Source: Neurospora crassa OR74A
Lineage: Eukaryota > Ascomycota > Sordariomycetes > Sordariales > Sordariaceae
Assembly: GCF_000182925.2 (NCBI RefSeq)
Contig: NC_026505.1
Location: 372,001 to 436,000 of the forward strand
DNA length: 64,000 nt
Direction: 5' to 3'
Positions within the stretch are counted from its first letter, which is position 1; each line of letters starts with the position of its first letter. The position numbers and the translations under genes were made by a program. The notes beneath the pieces are model-generated. The model saw nothing but the letters and a program-made list of their open reading frames with translations, was not told the origin of the DNA and searched no databases. This document shows, in pieces, positions 47,047-57,284 of the stretch.

Positions 47047-48166
47047 TCACCACAAAACAAGGGGCGGCTTTCCCGTCTGCGGCCGAGCTTGTCGTCGTCG
47101 TGTACCCCCTTCGCGGCGCCCGGCCCTGACCAGAAGAAGGCGTTTGTTGTATACCTTCCTTTGGCCAGAATCGGAGCCTGAGAGGGAGCCACTCCCAGCG
47201 CCAGACGAGCCGGGGCCCGGGCCGGGGTCAGGACCAGGGCGAGAGTCGGGGCCGGAGCCCCAGTCATCGTCGTTGTCTTCTTCTTCTTCTTCTTCTTCTT
47301 CTTCTTCTTCTTCTTCTTCTTCTTCGCCTTCGTCTTCGTCTTCTTCTTCGTCCTCTTCCTCTTCCTCTTCCTCTTCCTCGCCAGAGGAGGGGAGGCCGGG
47401 GCCGGACGCAGACAGCTTCCTCTTTTTGGAGGGAGGGCTGAGGTTGTTGCTGTTGCTGCTACTGCTGCTGCTGCTGTCGGAGCCGGAGCGAGGGCGCTTT
47501 GCTCTGGCAGACGAGGGAGAGCCGAGGGTGTCTGCTCCAAGAGCCGAGGAGCGCTAGACCCCGGTCTCTTGGGCATAGCCCCCGAACTCTCCCCTCGCCG
47601 CCGCGAGGTCGCCGAAGATGGTGTTGGAGACTGAAAAGGCGGGAAGCAAGTTAGCATCTACTGTTTGATGAAGTGCGAATGTGTTTCTGAGGTAGAGGCC
47701 AAGGTGAAATGAAAGTCAAAAGACACTGTCTTTCACTCTGCTATGTGATGTTTGGAATGGATCGGAACTGGAACTTCTTGACACGAGAAAACGGGAATAG
47801 ACGAAAACAGGTTCAAGTCAACTTACCACGCGGAACGTTGTTCCTCGGCTGAGGAGGCCAAAGCCAGGGCGGCGGCTGGGGAAACATGACCGGCTGTGGC
47901 GGGGCAACTTGGGGCACGGCAGGCTGGGGCTGGGGCTGGTGCTGGGGATGCCAGACCGGGCAGCCTTCGCATCTCTTGTGGTTGCAGAAGACCACGATCT
48001 CTCCATCGTCCTCGGTGACTACGTACTCATCGTCAAACGACGACCACTGCTGCTGGAGTGCTTCGAGGGCAGCAGCAGAGTAGGGTTCCTCGTGAAGCAC
48101 CCAGTCGCAGTGGTCGCCGGTTCGCCCAGTAGCGAGGCACTGGCAGCAAACCCACTGGGAAGTCAT
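47047..48166 (-). CDS. Cys-rich zinc-binding-type protein with acidic tail (family member 1)
   Basis: Exon 1 (48166-47827) encodes MTSQWVCCQCLATG, then HCDWV and, about 50 residues on, CNHKRCEGC. This is the W-x-C-C-x-C ... C-x-H-x-x-C-x-x-C pattern shared with the genes at 53.6 and 63.6 kb, probably binding zinc. A Pro/Gln-rich stretch follows and a consensus GTAAGT donor. The best acceptor (GGAGCAG, exon 2 47531-47047) keeps phase and yields a 274-residue protein whose second half has a nuclear signal (PPSKKRKL), a poly-Glu/Asp run and Gly/Ser/Pro repeats. This looks like a real nuclear acidic protein. An earlier acceptor (exon 2 starting at 47630) would give a 138-residue form ending FGGYAQETGV. 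The N-terminal half of the family domain is missing here. The function is unknown. Confidence 0.6.
47276..47380 (+). repeat. (CTT)n / (CTTCCT)n microsatellite
   Basis: About sixteen CTT units, then interrupted TCGTCTTCTTC and TTCCTC units. On the minus strand in the long gene model they encode the poly-Glu/Asp tract; the other two frames would give poly-Lys or poly-Arg. Confidence 0.8.
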
Positions 48167-51100
48167 GGTTGCGGAGATATGGTTGGAGGAGATGTGGGAG
48201 TTGATGAGAGTTGGTGAGGTTGAGGTTGAGTGTGGTTGAGAGTTGAGAGAGCTTGTAAAGGTGTAAAAACTTTCCGTGAGAAAAGATCTGGTCACGTCGA
48301 TGTGAGTGAGTGAGTCAGGTTTGACTTTCCTAGAAAGTTGAAAAAGAAGAAAAGAGGAAGAAGAGGAAGGCAAGCAGGGGAGTCGTCAACTTATAGAAGA
48401 AAGGAAGGCAGGCACAGACCGTACGCCCCACTCAAGTCCGATATTGTCTAAGGTACTTGAAAGCACTGTTGCCTATTGTCATGCGTGTCCACGGGTAGTT
48501 TTAAGGGGAAGCACTCGTCTGAACTAGATCAGATGAGTAGAGCGGGGCGAGATACTGCGAGTACAGCATGTTTGCTGTTCTCAACTTCTAGGCAGGACCT
48601 CCCGCACCTTCCTTGTTGTCTCTGCGCATCTGTTTTTTACTTGGTGAAGGGCTTGTCGACGGTAACTTTGCACGCTTTTTCTTCAGCCGTCGCTAGAAAG
48701 AACAAAGATAACTCCGTATATGGATCTCTCTGTCTCCTACTTGAAGCGGCCTACACCTGTGAACCAGATGCTGTATCAACGTCCTACCATTTTGTTACTA
48801 TGATCCATAAATGAGTTCGACAGGCCAAGATCAAATTAGGAGCATAAGGTAGGGACAAGAGATGAAAATCATATAGTCCAACAAGATGTGAGTCACTCGC
48901 CGTCTGATTATCAACGTCCAAGTTAGACTCTGCGAATATCCAAAACAGACTCTCCAGACGTCCAAGAGAGAATCTCCAGACGTTGCGACGCTGTTGGCTT
49001 TCTTACAAGTAAATCCTGCGGAGGTGTGAGTAGACCAGCCACTGGCCCCGAGAGACTAGGACCTTGATAGCTAGGTAATATATCCAAGTCCAGACCGTGA
49101 TCTTGTCCATGTCACTTCATCTGACTTGCTTACATCTTTTGTCAGGAGCAAAGAAGTAGAATGTTTGTGAAACATCCAACACCTTACCTGGAGCTGGCGA
49201 TGAGATGAAAGTCGACACTCCCTGTGTTGATGACGTTGCTATGGAGATTCATGCTCTCGGGTGAGCGAGTTGCTTCATCCGAGATAGGACGAGAAATTTA
49301 AAGCAACAGCTTGGGAAAGAGAATTTAACAAGAAAGTGACGAGGTAGGTAGTGTACGTAAAGCTTCTGATCGAGTCCCGATGATATTTGTTGTCTTCCCC
49401 TTCAGGATGGCGTTGAAGAAGAACAACTGGAAGGAGCCAGAGACAATACCATCATTTTTAGTGAAAAGCCGCCATTCTATAGCACGCCACCATCCTTTGG
49501 AGACGGTACTAAATTTGCTCAATCTCGTTTGGGATGTCGATTATTGCTTGTGGTAGTCGATCCATGATGGAAATGATAGGAGGTAGAGGTACAGGTAAGC
49601 AGTTCTGATGGAGTACCAACCTCAGCGATGGTCGCTCGCGACGGCTGCATGGAAAAAGAGCTAGGAGGCTACAATCATCCATATATTGGAAGAGATGACC
49701 GGTGGGTGAGGAAGCTTGATGGTAAGGTGACGAAAAATCGAAAAGGAAAGTGCAAAGAATGGGTGAGATTGGCGTGATTGAACCCATGTAGAAAGAGGAA
49801 CCCATCAAGGAAAACCCAAGTAAAAGCTTGAAAGCACCTTCACAAGTGGAAACCAGAGCGGTTCCAGTATTAGGAGATACTCATTTGATTCTGAACTCTC
49901 TCTCATTCGTCTCGCGCTGTAGCACCTCTAGCTGACCGCAAGGACTTCAATGTGGACGTGGTCTTTGTCTTCGTACATGAAATGGCGTTCACTGATGTGG
50001 GCCTGTGCCGCGACTTGCTCCTCCTTCTTCATCCTCCCAGATTCCCGCCGTCAGAGCGCCTCTAGCGGCTTGCTTTCGTGTTTCGGCTTGGTCCTTCCTG
50101 CTCGAGCTACCTTGGACGAGCCTGCCGCCTACGACAGACTGCCATGCAGTTTGAAGAAATGGTGGAAAATTACCGGTGGGCGACGACTTCCACATAAAAC
50201 TCGTCCAGCGCTCTGCCGATCGAAAGTTTCAACCGCTTCTCCGGTTTTCCTGGTTTACGCCCGCAGCGATTCTCCATGCCCAAGAGCTCATGGGTAGGAA
50301 AGTGAACACTACCGCTCTTACGAGCAAAGCACTCGCCTAGGTAAGCTCTCCTCCTTGCTGTAGGTCATGTATGCATTCTATGCCTCTAACGACACCAACC
50401 TATGCGGCTGACAATGCGATCCGATTTCAACCACTTCCTACCTATTCTTCAGCACCGGTCCCTCTCGCTTCCATGATAGACGACAATGCCTGCCGCTCAG
50501 TACAGAACCTATCTCGATCCTTGGCGATCTCCTCAGTCCAGTGTCACCATCATCATCACGAGTCCGTATCGGAACCAATACCACGCCAGGCCGCAAAGAC
50601 TAGACTGTTTCCCCCACAGACTGTAACAGGAGGCCTTTTGGTCTCGGCTGCCTCAGCGAGAGACGCCGTTACATTGCCACAGTCCGGTCTGAAAATACTT
50701 CACGTGTGGTTTCAGCCTTGGGATTCAGCCCGGAGTCCGTCTCCTACTCGACGACAATACTCCGGCTTTCCACCGGGGCTCAACTGAGCCACAATCGACT
50801 CATTCTCGGGGCCCGCGGAAGCTAGCGTAATACCTGCTCCTCGGGCTTGGTGGTAGTCAACGTCTTCTCTCCTTGTTACTCGTCGTAACCCGCGCGCGCA
50901 GCACCGCTTGGTATTTGCCTTCGACGACCACACCGAGCTTTGAACCACTACAACTTCACCTCCGTAAATACACTACACAAATTGGAGCTGAGCGGATGCC
51001 GCCGTGTCAAAGAGGCGTCAGGAGACTCTTTATTGGGTTGTCCACCACGCGAGACATTGTTTGAGCGGACGGAGCACAAAACGCATCAAGATATATTGTC

Positions 51101-53597
51101 CGCCTCCGTGTACTCCTGAGACCTCGCTTATGGCCGCTAAAGTCTGGGCTCCCTTGAACGATGAAAGTGTGTCTTCCTGCGCCTCACCGAGGTTCCTGGA
51201 AGGCAAATCTGGGATCAGATATCGCGATATGCCAAAATTCCTCGTGTAACCAAGGTACAACCCAGCTTGTATCTCTCACATTGCTTTTTTCCCAACTCGA
51301 TATCCAGCCACAGACGTGGTGGGCGCATCCACAACCGCGCTATTGAAAGACCAGCCATGCTGCTTTACGCTGGCCGTTCATTCCCTGACTTGGGCTAAGC
51401 GCGATTACTGAAAGAACTGAAAGAGCTATGGTCCAAAGAGAAGCCATCTGTGGACAGCGAGGGGTCGGAAAGATCTGGGAGACAAGCGCGGAAGCAAGAC
51501 TGTTGTGAGGTGATACCCGTCTTAGACTGTCCAGATCTGCCCCTCCAAGGTCTTTGATCCTGCTTCATCAACCACACGGAGCTTCCTCAGAGGTACGTAC
51601 AATTCACATGCAGGTACTGTTCTGATTCTGTACGTTGCCGCACTTTGCCTGCCGGAAAGCAGTCTACTAACTCTCCATTATTTGCGTCAGCATATGTCGA
51701 TTGCCGGCCAAGCCCAACTGTCTTGGGAGGCCTGAGCTAAATTTGCAAGTCTCCAAGACATTTTGCTAGGTATCCCTCTCTACCTGAAGCGAGGGGCGAG
51801 ATACGACAAGGTAGGGCCGTTGCCGTGGCATGTTTTATTGTTTGGCAGAGAAAGGGGCAAGCCACTCGTGTCCCTCGCATGCTCCGGCGGCCGGTCTCCA
51901 GGGATCCTGCAACAAGGAGTCTTCAGTGGAAACGCCATTCGGGCCCTTTGCTGTCCTTCTTCTGACATTCAACGCTTCTGCAGTCTGCAGCATGGGACGG
52001 CGGGAGGCGGCCAAAGAGGAAGAGTTTGTGTGACGACACCAACCTTGGACATGGGAGACCGGTCGAGCTCCCAGCTGCTGTCTCGGTTTTATGCAGTAAG
52101 CTCATGTCAAGACGCCGGAGAAGTTGGCTTCTGCCGAATCTCTCGCGATATCCCGCGACTAACCATTAAGAGTAGAAAAACGACACGACGGCTGTTTCAG
52201 CATCGATACTTTATGCGAGTCGGGCCCCTCGGCGGCCTGGCTGCTTTCGACTCAACAGCCATTCGGATTACAAGATCCGTTAGATTACGGACGTAGCTCA
52301 AGAGGAAAACGAAGCTTGGATCACCACGACACCATCACAGACTCCGCGCCGTTGCTGCTTTGTTTCGAAAGGCTGCAAATCGCCGAATCGAGAGCCTACG
52401 AGGCGACGCCGTGCTGAGACGCCGCGATCGCCCAACGCATTTTGATAGCCAACCTGTTCTTGGAGGGCGTCTATGATGAGAGGCTATTCCCGCCATACTC
52501 GTCTGGTCCAGAGAGATAAGGATGTTGAAGAACCTTCAAGGCCTGTTTTGGACATCGCCGACTCAAAATGGACAAATCGCATGTCCTGTCGCAAGTTCAA
52601 GCCTCGTATACATCAGAAGAGCCGAGAAGTCGACGTACCCGGCGCTTGGCTCTCTAGAAGAGGCACTACCACAGCTGTCTCAGAGCTTGTACAACCATCA
52701 TAGAGAGTTTAGCCCGACTACATCCACAGACCCACGTTTCTCCCACGCTTAACACTCGCACATCGTTCACCGAGGCACCCACGTGCTCCTCCGAGCTGTT
52801 GACCGTAACGGCGCTTACTTGGCTGTGAAATGGCACCACATCTTCGAGGATGGCTTACCATATATCAACCAGAATAGGAAGTATGCGATGTACACAGCGG
52901 GCAGCGCTTCCGAATTCTGCGCCAGGGTTCACTTGTTTTGTGCTGCCCCACGGAGCTTCAGGGAGAGACCGAATCGGCATCGAGCCGAAGGAATGGCTCG
53001 ATGAAGCGGACGAGACATGCCGACTTGATGTATACGTGAGGATCGAGATGGGCAGGCACAGAGGAAGGGAAGGATATAAGGAGATGGCGGGGTGCATCTC
53101 AAGTGTACAGGTGACTGAACAGGCTTGTAAGCGACAACAGTATTCAACTTGAAGTTTATCACTATTCCGGCCATGACCAAACATTAGACAAACGCTCTTG
53201 CGAAGAATATTGATCCACAACGCACTTTCAACACAGCTAACAGCAAAGTTCATCCCGCAACATCCTGTAAGATCTACCGCAGTATCAAAGATTGATGAAC
53301 AGAAAGCTGACATCAATTGACTTCTCGGACAGATAGGCGCAGACTTATCAAGGACGGCCAGTTGCTGCTGTCTGCTGTCAAACCCGGAGAGAGACAAAAG
53401 AAGAAGCACCATTTCCACACCAAACGTCATTGTAGCCGACAACAGAGCAACAGCGGACTATTTTGAGACGTGAAATATTAGTTTTTCGGCCACTTGAAGT
53501 CAAGAAACACAGGGTTTAACTACTTCAAGAAAGTGGAAGAAGGCAGGATACAACGGATCTCGAGGCTTGGAAGAGAAGGAATAACACAAACAACAAA
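48167..53597. other. Gene-poor region
   Basis: 5.4 kb without a gene I can support. Patches read like coding sequence (around 52440-52525 and 52920-53110, e.g. KEWLDEADETCRLDVYVRIE) but no exon chain or family emerges. They may be decayed gene fragments. Confidence 0.4.
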
Positions 53598-54197
53598 ATG
53601 TGCACCTACCACTACCTCCACCACCACCACATCCCTCCTTGCCCAAAAGACCTCTACTTCGTAATCCACTACCTCTTCTGCTTAGACGCCACTATCGACT
53701 TCACCACCGGCAACCGCCAGCCCTGCAACAACGCAATCTACGACGACTCTCACCTTGCGTCCACAGCCATGTCTAACAGCATCTCAACCCTCTCCACTTC
53801 CCCAACCTCCTCTCAATCTTCCGCATCAACCACATTCTATTACTCCGAAGACGGCACCCCCTTCCCCGTCGACTACAGCTCTCTGTATCCCTCCACCGCC
53901 TCCATGTCTCTCAGCCATCAACAAAACACGCAACCACAGACAATGGACTTCAACAACCCCTGCGCCTCCTCAACATGCCTGACCAGCCTCGAGTGTTCCT
54001 CGGGGCAATGCAGACTTGAGCAACTAGGCGGTAAATGGACGTGCTGCAGGTGCGGAGGCAAAGGGAATGAGTATGCGTGGTGTAAAGCACGGCCGGGGCT
54101 GGTGAGGGGGGCGGATCCGGATATGGTTTGTTATCATGTTGTTTGTGGGGGTTGTGGAGCGACGAGGATTTCAGAGAAGGGGAAGGGGAGGCGATAG
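53598..54197 (+). CDS. Cys-rich zinc-binding-type protein (family member 2)
   Basis: A single exon of 199 residues whose ATG stands in AACAAAATGTG. It has two cysteine regions. The N-terminal one starts MC, is His-rich, and has FCLDATIDFTTGNRQPC, matching YCPAAKIDLNTGYQEQC in the gene at 63.6 kb. The middle is Ser/Thr-rich and disordered (~60-115). The C-terminal region has CSSGQCRLEQLGGKWTCCRC, then WC and CYHVVCGGC, the signature shared with the two other family members. The spacing suggests two metal sites. It ends in a basic KGKGRR tail. There is no signal peptide. The family is known to me only as small fungal proteins of unknown role. Confidence 0.7.
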   Translation: MCTYHYLHHHHIPPCPKDLYFVIHYLFCLDATIDFTTGNRQPCNNAIYDDSHLASTAMSNSISTLSTSPTSSQSSASTTFYYSEDGTPFPVDYSSLYPSTASMSLSHQQNTQPQTMDFNNPCASSTCLTSLECSSGQCRLEQLGGKWTCCRCGGKGNEYAWCKARPGLVRGADPDMVCYHVVCGGCGATRISEKGKGRR

Positions 54198-54586
54198 ATT
54201 AAATATCTGGGAAAGAGACGGTGGAAAGTGGATTGGGCATGGAGTTGGCTGGGAGAAGAGAGTAACAATGAGTGAAAACGTTGCTTTCTAGGTCTATACT
54301 GTAGGTAGAAGTGTGGAGTGGGGATATCGTTGATTGTTGGATTGGAAGACATAGTGCTGGAGTATGAGTCTATAGGTAGAGGTAGAAACCAAGGCAGGTA
54401 AGGCACGGGGGCGGGGATTGGCGGGATAATGTTCAACATGAGCAGGGTATGGAAAATAGGGAAGAAAGCGATGGTAAGAGGGGAAAGAAGTGAACGGTGA
54501 GAAGGAGGTTTGGTGGTATGGGTAGAAGCAGAGAAGTGCTTGACTATCGTCCTATATAAGTTGAGTCTAAAGCAGCTACCAATGGT

Positions 54587-54826
54587 TTATATACACAAAA
54601 CAATGGAAGGTATATATTGAACAGGTAGGTAACGATGAGGATCTTGACGACGAGCTGCACGGGACTTTATCAAAAACAAAAGTCCTCGGATATCTTGGGG
54701 AGAAGATTCAACCATCGGAAAACCCAAGACTGGAGCGCATGGTGGCGCACATCTTTGTTGGGTTGCTTTTGGTGTGGCTGGAACTTGAGACGGCGTCGGA
54801 TACAGGGACTTGGTCGGTGTGGTCAT
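54587..54826 (-). CDS. Weak hypothetical frame
   Basis: Seventy-nine residues from an ATG (MTTPTKSLYPTPSQVPATPK, then CAPPCAPVLGFP and a basic stretch). Thr/Pro-rich at the start. There is no family match, and the frame extends upstream without another ATG. Low support. Confidence 0.2.
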   Translation of the reverse strand: MTTPTKSLYPTPSQVPATPKATQQRCAPPCAPVLGFPMVESSPQDIRGLLFLIKSRAARRQDPHRYLPVQYIPSIVLCI

Positions 54827-56459
54827 GTCGGTGTGAATGTGGGTTTCAAGGCTCAGACTCTTGAATGCCAGGATAGCGTGGAGGCTTGGTTGTTGGGTTA
54901 TTTTCTTCAGTGGTGTTCCCCTGGGTATTTCATTCCTTGGGTTTCGTCCTTGATGGACCGGATCTCTCGATAACGTCGTCACTTACCTCTACCCATCGAT
55001 ATTTCCAAGTTCAGGTCGCGTCACCTATCGTGCCTTGCTCAAGACTCAACTCAGCTTCTCTACTTGCTGTGTCCCTTTCCTTGCCTGGTTTTGTGTGCCT
55101 TGTCCTTGTCCTTGTCTTTGCCATTCCTATCTCCATTGTACCATACATGTCTGCCTTGTCCGGTGATTGATGCCTTCTCCTAACTTCCTGAACCTTCTAT
55201 ATTTGAGATTCCTCTCCTTCACTAGTCTTTCTTGCACTGGAATCCCTTACATCCGCTGGCCTTTCTTGCAGTAACAGCTCGGGGTAGAATAGAGGTAGAA
55301 TAACTTTTGCCTTCTCAACTTACCTACCCTGTCCTTGTTTCCTCCGACATCTAGCATTCGTATATGCGGCGGCTTTGCACACTTGTCAACATACAAGGTC
55401 TCAGATTATGCAGTTCGTTCATGCAGTTCATGCAGTTCGTGCGCCAGATTCACATGTTTGGCGTTTATATACCTACCTCTACGTAGGTACCTACCTAGAG
55501 GTAGGTATGGCGGCTCTTGATGGTTGGGTGGCTGAGGATGTTGGTTGTGTATGGGAACTGTGGGTGATGCTGGTGCTGGTGGACTGACGCTGGCTGGCTG
55601 GCTGGCTGACTATTGATGGCGAGGATACCTAGGTAGTTAGGGTACCTAGAGGTAGGTAGGGTTTCTATCCCGACATGCCGGTGCTCCTAGGTTCTATTCC
55701 ATTCTACACCGTATTTCCTAGTAAGGTAGAGAGGTATCTCGAGTAACCTGTAGGTACAAGGTTCAATATATCTGCGTGGGGATCGCTTAGATATCCAGCC
55801 TGCGATCTTCCCTTTTTTTTGTAAGATGTGGGTTCCCCATGGGGGGCTAAAGGAGGTGTGTGTGTGTTATCGACATGACATGGCTACCTCTAGATACCTA
55901 CCTCATAGAAAGTACCTCCAGATATATTCCTCGTAGGTTGAGGACAGGCAGTAGCATAAATGCCGCGTGCCCCATTTCTCTACCTACCTACCCTACATAG
56001 TAGCTCCCGTACCCGCTATTGACGATCATGCAAATCATGTAGTTCAGTTCTCACCATATTTTGCTGTTCTTCCCCTCTCAAAGCGAGCCTTCCAAGTCAT
56101 CCCGCATATTCCAACACGGATCAACCCTGTTGTTGATAGCCTTACTAGGTTTTCTTCTTTTTTTTTTTAATCGCTTTAGTGTACCCTTTTTTCCATGGCA
56201 GACCATAGCTGTAACACATGCTTTTTTTTTTCTTTAGGATACAAGATAAGAGTTGTCTCTTCTTGGGGTAATGAGGCTCTCTCATCGTCAGGGCTTGTCA
56301 ATTCCAACGTTGTTGTGAAGCTAGTTCATAACTGTTATTTGGGTATTCTTCTTCAACTCTGTTTTCTCTTCGAAATCCGAGGTATGTAGGTACACACAGT
56401 TCCCTAGCGTTTCCTTTTCGGCATTTCCAACCTCTCCCCCCATATTATACTAGTCATAG

Positions 56460-56490
56460 TTCTAGTTCTAGTTCTAGTTCAAGTTCTAGT
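56460..56490 (+). repeat. (TTCTAG)n hexamer repeat
   Basis: Five tandem units with one changed base (TTCAAG). Confidence 0.8.
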
Positions 56491-57009
56491 CCTTATCCCC
56501 CTTCCCTTGCGCTTCAGCCCGTCAGCTCCAAATCCCGAAAAGAGAAGCTCGCTTAGATCTTCTGCATAAATTATCTGCAATCAAGCCAAGCTGCTGTATG
56601 TAAGCTGCTGTGACTACCCGCGTAGCGATATGTACATAGGTGCGATTTGACCAAAGGACTGCTGCAAGATAAAAGTTCATGATTGATACCCCTGATTATC
56701 TGAACATTCAGCCTGATTTCTGTATTGCTGGGCTGACCAATGACGAGCGAAAGTCAAAAGAATCTGCAAAAGATCATGATAATGATGATGATGGACTAAA
56801 ACTTTAGAATACTAGCTCAATTATACTAGTTTAAGTGATAGATAGGTAAGTCAAGCTGAAAAGAGCAGTTTTCAGTCTGATCCGCTAAGATACTATGCTG
56901 TAAAAGAAAAAGGTGAGAGCAATTGACAAAGGTCACCAACATAAAACACCAACCTAGAAGTAGGCATGTGACTGAAGCTCGTCTCACCACCTGCGTGAAC
57001 ACTTTTGTC

Positions 57010-57014
57010 ATGTA

Positions 57015-57077
<63 letters not shown>

Positions 57078-57284
57078 CTTATGCAAGGGGTTCGGGGGGC
57101 GGGGGGGATATAAAGGGAGACGACTACACTACCTACTTGTCTAATTACCTACATTATTCAATTAGTTCGCCCCCCTTACATGTACCTACCTTATCGAGCT
57201 TACCTAACTACAGCTCAGCTTCCCTTCCCCAAGAATATTTGAGGGGTGAGGAAAATGGCCGATAATCAGGTTGGTATGTAATCC
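57010..57284 (-). mobile_element. Retroposed (SINE-like or mRNA-derived) insertion with poly(A) and 9-bp target duplication
   Basis: A 257-bp segment (57019-57275) is flanked by exact 9-bp direct repeats ATGTAATCC at 57010-57018 and 57276-57284. Its left end is 59 consecutive T, so on the minus strand it is a ~198-bp body followed by A59 and then the target duplication. This is the layout left by LINE-type target-primed reverse transcription. The body begins ACCAACCTGATTATCGG and ends CCCCTTGCATAAG before the A run. I see no tRNA-like A/B boxes and no reading frame of note, so it could be a SINE of unknown head, a 5'-truncated LINE end or a retroposed transcript. The intact repeats and uninterrupted A run point to a recent event. 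Confidence 0.7.

Noticed and set aside
46892-47557. Plus-strand poly-Ser frame
   Set aside because: It is the CTT microsatellite read in another frame; the minus-strand frame with PPSKKRKL and acidic residues is the better explanation.
46965-47657. Minus-strand poly-Lys frame
   Set aside because: Not reachable in phase from the upstream GTAAGT donor; its content is repeat-driven.
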